Below, one piece after another: positions 14,824 to 21,962 of a DNA stretch of 21,962 nucleotides. Made by a program: the position numbers and the translations under genes. Origin of the DNA: Lysobacteraceae bacterium. Lineage in GTDB: Bacteria > Pseudomonadota > Gammaproteobacteria > Steroidobacterales > Steroidobacteraceae. The notes under the pieces were generated by a model, which was given only the letters and a program-made list of their open reading frames with translations, was not told where the DNA came from and searched no databases. The stretch spans positions 1 through 21,962 of the forward strand of contig JAAYXG010000519.1 of the NCBI GenBank assembly GCA_012516015.1, given 5' to 3'. How positions within the stretch are numbered: the stretch's first letter is position 1; every line of letters starts with the position of its first letter.

Positions 14824-17328
14824 TCATTCGTCTTTGGTTTGAACGCCGCCGCCCCAGGAGCCGCTCGTGCTCGTGGGGCCGGAGCTCCATACGGTGTAGG
14901 TCTTTGCGTCGGAAGCGCTCGGAGCTCCCCCTGCTTCGCTACGCGGTCGTTCGGGCTCGCGAGGGGTCTCCTGCGAGCGTTCGCCGGAGGCGCTCGGGTC
15001 GTGCGCCCGAGGCTGCTCCGATGCTCGAGGTTCCGGCGCATCGGACTGCTGCTGCTCCGCGCGAGGCTGTTCGCTGCGAGGTTCGTGCTCGCGGCTTGGC
15101 GTTGAAGCGGGGTTTCCCGGTTCCGCTTGGGGAGCGGACGTGACAGGCCCGTTGGCCCGCTGCACCGAGCCCTCGTTAGCGCTGCCTTGGGCGGTTCCAG
15201 ACTCCTCCGAGCCGCGCCCGCGACCGCGGCGCCGACGACCTCTGCGATTGCGACCGGAGCGCTCCCCACGTGCGCTCGCTTCCTGAGACGTACTGATGCC
15301 TTCAGGTCGCGCTGCTGGCGTACCGTTCGCGGTTTGCGCGGCCTTGGGTGCTTGCTGGTGCTTTCGTTCGCTCTCGCCGCGACCGTGTGTCTCGGAGCTG
15401 TGCTCGCGACTCTTGCGCTCGCGCCGCTGCGGATCGCGTGCACTTTGCGTGCTCGACCGGTCACGTTCGGATTTCGATCGCTCTCTATCTCGTTCGCGCG
15501 TCGAACGCGTGCCGTGGCGGTCGCGATCGCGTGCTCGACGACTTTCGTGCCGGTCGCGGCGGCTGCTTTCGCGTTTGGATGGCGCAGAAGCCGGCGCGGC
15601 AGCCGCCTTCTGACCGGCACCGCCGAACAGGTAGCGCCAGAGCCGAACGAATAGGCCGATCTGTTCCGGTTCGGCAACGGTGCGGCGCGTCGGTTCGACG
15701 GCGACCGACGGCGGCGGAGGGATGCTGGGAATGGACGAAGAGACCACGGCAGCGGCGGGTGTTGAGACCGCGTCTCGCTGTGCGGATTCATCCATCGGCG
15801 GGGTTGGGGCCACCGGAATTTGATGACTCGGAGCCGTGTTCTCGGGCAATTGCGCTTCGTCATCGCGGACACGCCGAATCTCATAGGCCGGCGTTTCCAT
15901 GTACCGATTCGGCACGAGGACGATGTGGGTGTCGCTCTTCGCTTCGATGCTGTTCAGCCACTCGCGCTTCTCGTTCATGAGATAGGTCGCCACTTCGACC
16001 GGCAATTGCGCGATGACCTTTACCGTGCGCTCCTTGCGAGCTTCCTCGCCGATGACGCGCAACAGAGCGAGCGCAAGCGATTCGACGCTGCGGATCGATC
16101 CCATGCCATTGCAGCGAGGGCAGGGGATGCTGGCTGACTCGCCGATCGACGGACGCAAGCGCTGTCTCGAGAGTTCGAGCAATCCGAACCGCGAGATGCG
16201 CCCGATCTGAATGCGAGCACGGTCCTGCTTCACGGCCTCTCGCAGCCGATCTTCGACGGCGCGCTGATTCTTCGGCGACTCCATGTCGATGAAGTCGATC
16301 ACGATCAGACCGCCCAAATCGCGCAATCGCAGTTGCCGCGCGATTTCTTCGGCGGCCTCGAGGTTCGTGTTGAGCGCGGTTGTTTCGATATCGGTACCGC
16401 GTGTTGCGCGCGCCGAGTTGATGTCGATCGCGACGAGCGCCTCGGTGGGATCGATGACGATCGATCCGCCGGAGGGCAAGTTGACCTTATGGGAGTGCGC
16501 CGACTCGATCTGATTCTCGATCTGGAAGCGAGTGAAGAGGGGGACCGGATCTTCGTAGAGCTTGAGCTTTCGCAGCGCGGCCGGCATGAAGCGCTGCATG
16601 TACTGCTGCGCCTCCTCGAAGACCTCACGATCGTCGATCAGAATTTCGCCGATGTCGTCCGATAGGTAGTCGCGCAAGGCGCGGATGATGGCCTTCGATT
16701 CTTGATAGATCAGGAAGGGCGCCGGGCGACCTTCGGCTGCTTGTGCGATCGCGTTCCAGACTTCCTTCAGGTTGTCCAAGTCCCACTGCAGCTCTTCGGC
16801 CGAACGGCCGACGCCCGCAGTGCGTACGATGGCGCCCATTCCTTCGGGGATTTGCACACGATCGAGCGCCTCGCGCAGTTGCTCGCGGTCCTCGCCTTCG
16901 ATTCGCCGCGAAACACCGCCTGCGCGGGCGTTGTTCGGCATGAGGACGAGGAAGCGTCCTGCGAGGCTGATGAACGTCGTGAGCGCCGCGCCCTTGTTGC
17001 CGCGCTCTTCCTTCTCGACCTGGACGATGAGCTCCTGGCCTTCCTCGAGGAGCTCACGAATATTGTGCCGCCCCGCGCCGTTGGGCGAGGTTTTGAAGTA
17101 TTCCTTGGAGACTTCCTTTAGCGGCAGGAAGCCGTGCCGCTCGGCTCCGTAGTCGACAAAGCACGCTTCGAGACTCGGCTCGACGCGCGTGATGCGGCCT
17201 TTGTAGATGTTGGCTTTCTTCTGTTCGCGAGAAGGTACTTCGACGTCTAAATCGTAAATCCGTTGTCCATCAACCAGTGCGACGCGCAACTCCTCTTCTT
17301 GAGTTGCGTTGACGAGCATTCGCTTCAT
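14824..17328 (-). CDS. rne: Ribonuclease E
   Basis: The essential endonuclease for mRNA decay and rRNA/tRNA processing and scaffold of the degradosome. It is 834 residues against 1061 in E. coli; the difference lies in the tail. The S1 domain (about 35-125) starts [34 protein letters not shown]. The catalytic Asp pair is D302 ([13 protein letters not shown]) and D345 (IVIDFIDM), and the Zn-link is CPRC (C403, C406). [14 protein letters not shown] (557-570) looks like the amphipathic membrane-targeting helix. A disordered, Arg-rich RNA-binding tail (about 590-720) and a Pro/Glu-rich region follow, with a terminal YTVWSSGP motif. ATG 17328 is chosen over 17367: [10 protein letters not shown] matches the family and AAGGG precedes it. 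It is divergent from rluC. Confidence 0.96.
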   Translation of the reverse strand: MKRMLVNATQEEELRVALVDGQRIYDLDVEVPSREQKKANIYKGRITRVEPSLEACFVDYGAERHGFLPLKEVSKEYFKTSPNGAGRHNIRELLEEGQELIVQVEKEERGNKGAALTTFISLAGRFLVLMPNNARAGGVSRRIEGEDREQLREALDRVQIPEGMGAIVRTAGVGRSAEELQWDLDNLKEVWNAIAQAAEGRPAPFLIYQESKAIIRALRDYLSDDIGEILIDDREVFEEAQQYMQRFMPAALRKLKLYEDPVPLFTRFQIENQIESAHSHKVNLPSGGSIVIDPTEALVAIDINSARATRGTDIETTALNTNLEAAEEIARQLRLRDLGGLIVIDFIDMESPKNQRAVEDRLREAVKQDRARIQIGRISRFGLLELSRQRLRPSIGESASIPCPRCNGMGSIRSVESLALALLRVIGEEARKERTVKVIAQLPVEVATYLMNEKREWLNSIEAKSDTHIVLVPNRYMETPAYEIRRVRDDEAQLPENTAPSHQIPVAPTPPMDESAQRDAVSTPAAAVVSSSIPSIPPPPSVAVEPTRRTVAEPEQIGLFVRLWRYLFGGAGQKAAAAPASAPSKRESSRRDRHESRRARDRDRHGTRSTRERDRERSKSERDRSSTQSARDPQRRERKSREHSSETHGRGESERKHQQAPKAAQTANGTPAARPEGISTSQEASARGERSGRNRRGRRRRGRGRGSEESGTAQGSANEGSVQRANGPVTSAPQAEPGNPASTPSREHEPRSEQPRAEQQQSDAPEPRASEQPRAHDPSASGERSQETPREPERPRSEAGGAPSASDAKTYTVWSSGPTSTSGSWGGGVQTKDE

Positions 17329-18058
17329 GAGACCCTTCTGAGTGTTCGTGAAGGGCCGCGAGATCACGCAGAGCGGGCGCGAGCGATGGATGGAAGGAGC
17401 GATCGGGAAGTGAGCTCATCCGAGATTGCCTGCGCGGCATCGAGCCGGCGCACCTTTTTTTATCCAGTCACGTCGTGGGTAGCGAACCGGTCGAGATCGA
17501 ACCGCAATAGAGCGCGCGCAACCGAATCGTTGCAAAGAGATTCGCCCTACGCTCGACTTCGAAACTCGATCCAGCATATACCTAACCCGCTCGCAGCGCT
17601 TCGCGTCGACCCGGATCCCGAGTTGCAGGTCCGGCATCGCCGTACGCGCGGCCGAGCGATGGTTCGCGGCAAGCGTTGTCCGGGGCGGCGGGAAGATGAC
17701 GTTGCTGAACCAGCGTCGCGCACTCCGGAGATCGAACTCCTACGGGGCGCTTGTCGACCCTAACCCAAGTACGACAGATGCACACGGAACCAACTAAGAT
17801 GCAGCGGCTCCTCGACAATGAGCACTAACCGGACCAATCTGTTCGCCCGCCATGAGCGCATGCTGCGCTCTGATGTGTGCCGACGCTGCGCGAGCGTCGC
17901 GCGGAGAACTCGCTAAATCAGGATGCTCTGTTTCGAAGACACTGCGCGTGAGCTCCAGTACGCGAGTCAAAAGAGTTTCGAACCCGTGGGCTGAAGCTAA
18001 GAAATCGGCGCGGAATATAACAGAGCATATTAGCTCAATCAATGGCTTACGCGTGAAT
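17329..18058 (-). promoter_or_regulatory. Long rne leader / rne-rluC intergenic region
   Basis: A 730-base interval with no convincing gene on either strand. From the candidate promoter near 18014-18042 the rne transcript would have an untranslated leader of about 680 bases. E. coli rne has a 361-base leader that mediates feedback control by RNase E itself. The interval holds a perfect 7-bp hairpin (CGACGCT at 17881-17887 with AGCGTCG at 17893-17899, loop GCGCG). It also holds a 10-bp inverted repeat (ATGCTCTGTT at 17923-17932 and AACAGAGCAT at 18019-18028) and an A7 run, on the rne strand, about 125-130 bases before the rne start. The regulatory role is inferred from the E. coli precedent. 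Confidence 0.6.
18014..18042 (-). promoter_or_regulatory. Candidate sigma70 promoter for rne
   Basis: Minus strand: TTGATT (18042-18037), a 17-base spacer, TATATT (18019-18014). The predicted start is near 18007. The spacer contains the dyad GAGC-N6-GCTC (18023-18036) and the right arm of the 10-bp inverted repeat with 17923-17932. An operator-like site is therefore possible. The promoter sits 17 bases from the rluC start, so rluC transcription must begin in or beside it. Confidence 0.65.
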
Positions 18059-19048
18059 ATGCAGCAACGTTCCCCTGCGTCTCCTCCCCGCAGCGCCGTG
18101 ACCTATTTGGATGCCGCGCCGGGCGATGTAGGCCAGCGTATCGACAATTTCCTTGCACGGCATCTGAAGGACGTTCCGCGTAGCCTGATCTACCGCATTC
18201 TTCGCACTGGGGAGGTCCGAGTAAACGGGCGCCGTGCGCGGCCGGAATACCGCCTCGCGGAAGGCGATCGCGTTCGTGTGCCGCCGCTCAAGCGCGAGCC
18301 GCAAGCGAGCCCGAGGCAGCCATCGAAATCCCTGCGCGATTTCATCGCGGAGACGATCCTCTATGAAGACCGCGAGCTCATCGTCGTCAACAAGCCGGCC
18401 GGCGTCGCGGTGCATGGGGGGAGCGGGTTGAGCTTTGGCGTCATCGAGGCCTTGCGCGCTTTGCATCCCGAGCTCAAAGAGCTCGACCTCGTTCATCGAC
18501 TGGACCGAGAAACGAGCGGGTGCTTGCTCGTCGCGAAGCGGCGCTCGACGCTTCGAGAGCTGCACGCGCTGCTACGAGAGCGTCAGATGGAGAAGACCTA
18601 TCTTGCGCTCGTCGTCGGCCATTGGCCGTTCGGCACGAAGAAGATCGATTTGCCGCTGAAGACGAATTTGAAGCAGGGGGGCGAAAGAGTCGTGCGCGTT
18701 CATGCCGAGGGGCAGGAGGCGCTCAGCACCTTCACGCCCATCCAACATTTTCGAAGGGTCGCGACCCTCTTGTCGGTCTCGATTGGCACTGGGCGTACGC
18801 ACCAGATTCGCGTGCATGCCGCCCATGCAGGCTATCCCATCGCGGGTGACGAAAAATATGGCGATCGCGAGCAGGATGCGAAGCTCAAGCAGTATGGATT
18901 GCAGCGCATGTTCCTACATGCCCATTCGCTGAGCTTCCCGCGCGCGGGCATGGACGAGGCCTTTACGATTACCGCGCCGCTGCCGCCAGAACTTCAGTCC
19001 GTCATCGACCGCCTGCAGGCGGCTACCTCGAAGGTCAAGGAACCTTGA
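18059..19048 (+). CDS. rluC: 23S rRNA pseudouridine synthase RluC
   Basis: Converts uridines of 23S rRNA (955, 2504 and 2580 in E. coli numbering) to pseudouridine. It is 329 residues (E. coli 319). The S4 RNA-binding domain (about 20-80) includes GQRIDNFLARHLKDVPRSLIYRILRTGEVRVNGRR. The catalytic domain has the active-site motif HRLDRETSG with D149, then LLSVSIGTGRTHQIRVHAAHAGYPIAGDEKYGD. The adjacent divergent rne and antisense yceF make RluC more likely than the paralogues RluA and RluD. An upstream in-frame start at 17852 is rejected because the added 69 residues do not look like the family. The ATG lacks a clear Shine-Dalgarno, and an in-frame GTG lies six bases before it. The 3' end overlaps yceF by 14 bases. 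Confidence 0.95.
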   Translation: MQQRSPASPPRSAVTYLDAAPGDVGQRIDNFLARHLKDVPRSLIYRILRTGEVRVNGRRARPEYRLAEGDRVRVPPLKREPQASPRQPSKSLRDFIAETILYEDRELIVVNKPAGVAVHGGSGLSFGVIEALRALHPELKELDLVHRLDRETSGCLLVAKRRSTLRELHALLRERQMEKTYLALVVGHWPFGTKKIDLPLKTNLKQGGERVVRVHAEGQEALSTFTPIQHFRRVATLLSVSIGTGRTHQIRVHAAHAGYPIAGDEKYGDREQDAKLKQYGLQRMFLHAHSLSFPRAGMDEAFTITAPLPPELQSVIDRLQAATSKVKEP

Positions 19049-19643
19049 GGCCGCTTCTTCTAAGCGCGCCGCTGAGCCAAATCAGCGGCAGTCCGATGAG
19101 CGCGGTCGGGTCCTGCGATTCGATACGGGTGAACAGCGAGATGCCGAGCGCTTCGGCATTGAATCCACCCGCACATTGATAGGGTTTATCGTGCGCAACG
19201 TAGCGCTCGATCTCTTCGTCGGTGAGCGTACGGAAGTGCGCCGTCGTGACGTCCAGGTGGCCTTCGTTGGCACCGGTCTCGGAATTGACGACGCTCACGC
19301 CCGTATAGAACGTGACGCGTTGGCCGCTCAGTCGGCGCAGTTGGGCGATTGCGCGCTCTCCCGAGCCGGGCTTGCCCAGCACCTCGTTGCCGCAGACCGC
19401 GAGCTGATCGGAGCCGATCACGAGACATTTGGTGTGTCGCTGGGCCACCGACTCCGCTTTCGCGCGTGCGAGGCGGTGCACCAGATCGATGGGCGCTTCG
19501 GCGGGCAGCGGCGTCTCGTCGACGCTCGGTGCGGCAGTCGTAAAGGGCACTCCAAGGCGCTCCAGCAGGTTTCGCCGGAAGGTCGAAGTGGATCCCAATA
19601 CGAGGCGCAGCGACTGCTGTGCGCTCATGCGCGGACTCGGCAT
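19035..19643 (-). CDS. yceF: Maf-family nucleoside triphosphate pyrophosphatase (YceF type, m7GTP)
   Basis: A cytoplasmic house-cleaning enzyme that hydrolyses modified nucleotides; E. coli YceF prefers 7-methyl-GTP. It is 202 residues from ATG 19643; starting at ATG 19628 (MSAQQSLRLVLGS) would give 197. Neither start has a strong ribosome-binding site, so this is open. Motifs are LVLGSTSTFRRNLLERLG (substrate-binding loop), VDETPLP, the catalytic IGSDQ near residues 75-79, GKPGS, VTFYTG, and CAGGFNAEALGISLF with IGLPL near the end. The gene lies antisense between rluC and yceD exactly as in E. coli, which supports the YceF subgroup. It overlaps the rluC 3' end by 14 bases, tail to tail. Confidence 0.93.
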   Translation of the reverse strand: MPSPRMSAQQSLRLVLGSTSTFRRNLLERLGVPFTTAAPSVDETPLPAEAPIDLVHRLARAKAESVAQRHTKCLVIGSDQLAVCGNEVLGKPGSGERAIAQLRRLSGQRVTFYTGVSVVNSETGANEGHLDVTTAHFRTLTDEEIERYVAHDKPYQCAGGFNAEALGISLFTRIESQDPTALIGLPLIWLSGALRRSGLKVP

Positions 19644-19689
19644 ATCAGCCGATCCCTTAGAAAAACAAGCATTTAACCGCCTTTTTATT

Positions 19690-19718
19690 TTGACACTCCC
19701 AGGGGTCGCCGCTAGTAT
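19690..19718 (+). promoter_or_regulatory. Near-consensus sigma70 promoter for yceD-rpmF
   Basis: A perfect -35 box TTGACA (19690-19695), a 17-base spacer and TAGTAT (19713-19718). The expected start is at about 19724-19728, on or within a few bases of the yceD ATG at 19728. The transcript would then be leaderless or nearly so. It is the strongest promoter match I see in the window, as expected for a ribosomal-protein operon. Confidence 0.75.
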
Positions 19719-19727
19719 ACGCGCCCC

Positions 19728-20249
19728 ATGCCGCGCCCCCAGGACGCCAGAAACGACAGCTTCGTGGATGCTGCCGCATTGGCGGTGGCGGGGAGTAAGG
19801 TAGAGCGAACTTTCGCAACGTCCGAGCTGCCGCGCCTCTCTGGAGCGGGTGTGCTGGGCGAGTCCGAATTGCGCGCGTGCTTCCAGTTTTCAGAGTACGA
19901 CGGCAAGCCCGCCGTAAGCGGTATGCTGTCGGGCCGGCTCGTGCTGACGTGCCAGCGCTGTATGGCGCCGGTTGCGCTCGAGATCGATGAGCGATTCAAC
20001 GTCATCGTCGTCGATGCGGAGCGAGCGGACGAACCCGGCGGGTACGAGCCCGTGATCGCTTCTGCCGTGCGCTTCGATCTGCGCTGGCTGGCGGAGGATC
20101 AGGCGCTCCTTGCATTGCCGCTCGTGGCGATGCACGCGACGAAAGAGTGTCACGAGCAGACGACGAGCGACTCGCCGGACGCCGAAGCGCCGGACGAGAC
20201 CGCTCAGAAACCGTTTCAGAATCTGCGGGACATGATGCGCAAGCGCTGA
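19728..20249 (+). CDS. yceD: DUF177 protein YceD (23S rRNA accumulation protein)
   Basis: A 173-residue member of the DUF177/YceD family, implicated in 23S rRNA accumulation in E. coli and plants. The N-terminal part is variable. The core carries LVLTCQRCMAPVALEIDERF (71-90, CQRC at 75-78), YEPVIASAVRFDLRWLAEDQALLALPLVAMH, then CHE and the C-terminal QKPFQNLRDMMRKR. The ATG has no Shine-Dalgarno, and the promoter upstream would start transcription at or next to it. rpmF follows after 25 bases, the usual arrangement, which links this gene to ribosome biogenesis. Confidence 0.92.
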   Translation: MPRPQDARNDSFVDAAALAVAGSKVERTFATSELPRLSGAGVLGESELRACFQFSEYDGKPAVSGMLSGRLVLTCQRCMAPVALEIDERFNVIVVDAERADEPGGYEPVIASAVRFDLRWLAEDQALLALPLVAMHATKECHEQTTSDSPDAEAPDETAQKPFQNLRDMMRKR

Positions 20250-20274
20250 ACCGCACAAGTTGGAGTAGCGACTC

Positions 20275-20466
20275 ATGGCAGTTCAAAAGAGCAGAAAGAC
20301 CCCTTCGAAGCGCGGCATGCATCGTTCGCACGACGGCCTGAGCCGTCCTGCGCTCTCCGTAGATCCCACCTCGGGCGAGACGCACACGCGTCATCGCATC
20401 ACCCCGGACGGCTTCTATCGAGGCAAGAAGGTCCTGATCACGCGCGACAAGGCTGACGCGGAATAA
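20275..20466 (+). CDS. rpmF: 50S ribosomal protein L32
   Basis: A 63-residue protein of the large ribosomal subunit. [22 protein letters not shown] is typical of the start of L32, and [15 protein letters not shown] of its end. The zinc-binding Cys pairs found in some bacterial L32 versions are absent, as in other Gammaproteobacteria (the C- form). GGAG lies about 12 bases before the ATG. The gene is co-directional with yceD and almost certainly shares its promoter; plsX follows after 99 bases. Confidence 0.97.
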   Translation: MAVQKSRKTPSKRGMHRSHDGLSRPALSVDPTSGETHTRHRITPDGFYRGKKVLITRDKADAE

Positions 20467-20565
20467 GCGCTGCGCCTGCATACGGAATAGATATAGGCGG
20501 TTGGCTCGCCCGCGCGAGGATGTCTGTGCGCGGCAACGTCGCGGGCTAGCGCCGATCGCTGAAAG

Positions 20566-21594
20566 ATGACTAGCGCGCCGATCAGGATTGCCGTCGATGC
20601 GATGGGAGGTGATCACGGTCCATCCGTGACCGTCCCCGCGTCCTTGGCGGCGTTGCAGGACGAAAGCTCGCTCGAGATCGTCTTGGTGGGGCTTGCGGAG
20701 AGAATCGAGCCGTTGCTCGCCGGCGCCGCAGCCTCGCTTCGGTCCCGGGTACGCATCCACCCCGCATCGCAGGTCGTGAGCATGGACGAGAAGCCGCAGG
20801 ACGCGCTGCGCAAGAAAAAGGAGTCATCCATGCGGCTCGCGATCGATCTCGTGAAATCGGGCGAGGCGCACGCGTGCGTGAGCGCCGGAAACACGGGCGC
20901 TCTGATGGCAACGGCGCGCTTCGTCTTGAAGACGATCGAAGGGGTCGATCGCCCGGCAATCATCTCGAGAATCCCCGCACGCCACGGCTATACGCACATG
21001 CTCGATCTCGGTGCGAACGCCGAGTGCACGGCGGATCATCTCGTTCAGTTCGCGATCATGGGATCGGTCGTCGCCTCGGATATGCACGGCATTGCGAAGC
21101 CGCGCGTCGGAATTCTCAACATCGGCGAAGAAGAGATGAAAGGCGATGGCGTCGTGCAGGAAGCGGCACGACGGCTCTCGGCGAGCAAGCTCAATTACAT
21201 CGGCTTCGTGGAGGGAGACGACATCTTCTCCGGCGACGTCGACGTGGTCGTCACGGACGGGTTCACGGGCAACGTCGCGTTGAAGACGATGGAGGGTCTC
21301 GTCACGATGCTCGTGAGCGCGATCAAAGCGGAGTACACGCGCAACCCGCTGCGCTACCTCGCCGCAGCCGCCTCTTGGCCGGTTTTCCGCTCGATCCGGC
21401 GCGAGTTCGATCCGCGCTCTTACAACGGCGCCAGTATGGTTGGACTCACCGGTGTGGTCATCAAGAGCCACGGGAGCGCCGACGTCGTGGCATTTACAAA
21501 CGCGCTGCGAATCGCTTCCATTGAGGCGCGCAAGGGTGTTCCGACGCAGATCGCGAACTTGCTCAGCGCGCAGCAAGAAGGGAGCGCCGCCTAG
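20566..21594 (+). CDS. plsX: Phosphate acyltransferase PlsX
   Basis: Converts acyl-ACP to acyl-phosphate, the acyl donor for PlsY in phosphatidic acid synthesis; it is a peripheral membrane enzyme. It is 342 residues, the usual length. It opens with IRIAVDAMGGDHGPSVTVP (6-24), followed by ALRKKKESSMRLAIDLVKSGEAHACVSAGNTGALMA, LLDLGANAECTADHLVQFA-type sequence (here MLDLGANAEC), VGILNIGEEEMKGD and VVTDGFTGNVALKTMEG. GAAAG precedes the ATG. It follows rpmF as in E. coli, but the next gene is not fabH. Confidence 0.96.
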   Translation: MTSAPIRIAVDAMGGDHGPSVTVPASLAALQDESSLEIVLVGLAERIEPLLAGAAASLRSRVRIHPASQVVSMDEKPQDALRKKKESSMRLAIDLVKSGEAHACVSAGNTGALMATARFVLKTIEGVDRPAIISRIPARHGYTHMLDLGANAECTADHLVQFAIMGSVVASDMHGIAKPRVGILNIGEEEMKGDGVVQEAARRLSASKLNYIGFVEGDDIFSGDVDVVVTDGFTGNVALKTMEGLVTMLVSAIKAEYTRNPLRYLAAAASWPVFRSIRREFDPRSYNGASMVGLTGVVIKSHGSADVVAFTNALRIASIEARKGVPTQIANLLSAQQEGSAA

Positions 21595-21648
21595 AACTTG
21601 CCCTGGATCCGAAAGTCGAAGCTTGCGTAGACTGCAAAGAGGATGAAC

Positions 21649-21962
21649 GTGCCAATCAAGTCTCTGCTGATCGCAATGCTCGCGCTGGTCGTCGGGACCA
21701 CGTTTTCGCGTGCGTACGCGGCAACGTACTTGCTTCCGGAAGGATCCGATTCGGTAATCGGCGAGGTCCAATACGTCACTGCGCGCCACGAAGACACACT
21801 GCTCGACATCGGCAGGCGCTACGGCGTCGGGTATGAGGAGATCGTCGCTGCCAATCGCGGCGTCGATCCCTGGCTACCTGGGGAAGGCACGCAGGTCCTG
21901 ATTCCCTCGCAATACATCCTCCCGGACGTCCCGCGCAAGGGCGTCGTCGTGAGCCTGGCCGA
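21649..21962 (+). CDS. LysM-containing L,D-transpeptidase, ErfK/YbiS/YcfS type (5' part, runs off the right edge)
   Basis: The visible 104 codons give a signal peptide ending in FSRAYA-A, then TYLLPEGSDSVIGEVQYVTARHEDTLLDIGRRYGVGYEEIVAANRGVDPWLPGEGTQVLIP and the linker SQYILPDVPRKGVVVSLA. This is the LysM-like N-terminus of periplasmic L,D-transpeptidases that cross-link peptidoglycan or attach lipoproteins to it. The catalytic Cys domain would lie beyond the edge and is not seen. An in-frame ATG at 21643 directly abuts AAAGAGG, leaving no spacing, whereas GTG 21649 is spaced six bases from it. I prefer the GTG, but the choice adds or removes only two residues. It begins about 50 bases after plsX on the same strand. 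Confidence 0.87.
   Translation, partial: MPIKSLLIAMLALVVGTTFSRAYAATYLLPEGSDSVIGEVQYVTARHEDTLLDIGRRYGVGYEEIVAANRGVDPWLPGEGTQVLIPSQYILPDVPRKGVVVSLA

Noticed and set aside
14661..15884. A 407-codon frame overlapping the rne tail.
   Set aside because: It is the same strand as rne but another frame across the Arg/Pro-rich tail. Low complexity keeps several frames open.
17715..17760. TTCGA-containing stem sequences resembling a tRNA T-arm, also near 17975.
   Set aside because: The flanking stem pairs only three to four bases and no acceptor, anticodon or D arm can be built on either strand.
17852..18058. An upstream start for rluC adding 69 residues.
   Set aside because: The extension shows no S4 or other domain and crosses the candidate rne promoter. 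The family start fits ATG 18059.

Overview
The window is a stretch of core genome from a GC-rich Gammaproteobacterium. Two gene blocks support this: lolC/lolE/lolD - DUF2062 - comEC - exbB - exbD - msbA - lpxK - ycaR - kdsB - phosphatase, and rne - rluC - yceF - yceD - rpmF - plsX. The second block matches the order in Escherichia coli, including divergent rne/rluC and antisense yceF. The comEC-exbBD-msbA-lpxK-kdsB-phosphatase-rne run resembles Xanthomonadales and related lineages. I cannot name a genus. I see no phage, insertion sequence, CRISPR array, tRNA or rRNA.

Layout: positions 1-1988 hold the 5' part of mfd (minus strand, running off the left edge). A 90-residue exported protein follows on the same strand (2277-2549). 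On the plus strand are the lipoprotein-release transporter genes lolC (2821-4083), lolE (4191-5441) and lolD (5511-6200). DUF2062 (minus, 6284-6832) is divergent from comEC (6904-9192). The plus-strand run exbB, exbD, msbA, lpxK, ycaR, kdsB and a low-molecular-weight tyrosine phosphatase (9293-14760) follows. It meets rne (minus, 14824-17328) tail to tail. After a 730-base non-coding interval come rluC (plus), yceF (minus), yceD, rpmF and plsX (plus), then the start of an exported LysM/L,D-transpeptidase cut by the right edge.

The common theme is the cell envelope. LolCDE releases lipoproteins, MsbA flips lipid A-core, LpxK phosphorylates lipid A, and KdsB activates Kdo. ExbBD transduces proton-motive force, PlsX starts phospholipid synthesis, and the L,D-transpeptidase acts on peptidoglycan. 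RNA genes (rne, rluC, rpmF), a repair gene (mfd) and a DNA-uptake gene (comEC) are interleaved.

The least ordinary signal is a cluster of four intergenic palindromic elements between 2100 and 6287. Each has arms made of short tandem units (7 or 8 bases). The unit sequence differs between elements while the architecture is kept, and three of the four abut or overlap a stop codon. Other points of interest are a near-consensus promoter placing rne behind a roughly 680-base leader, a near-consensus promoter that would make yceD leaderless, and a LolC-type Hook-like segment in the product of the second rather than the first lol permease gene.
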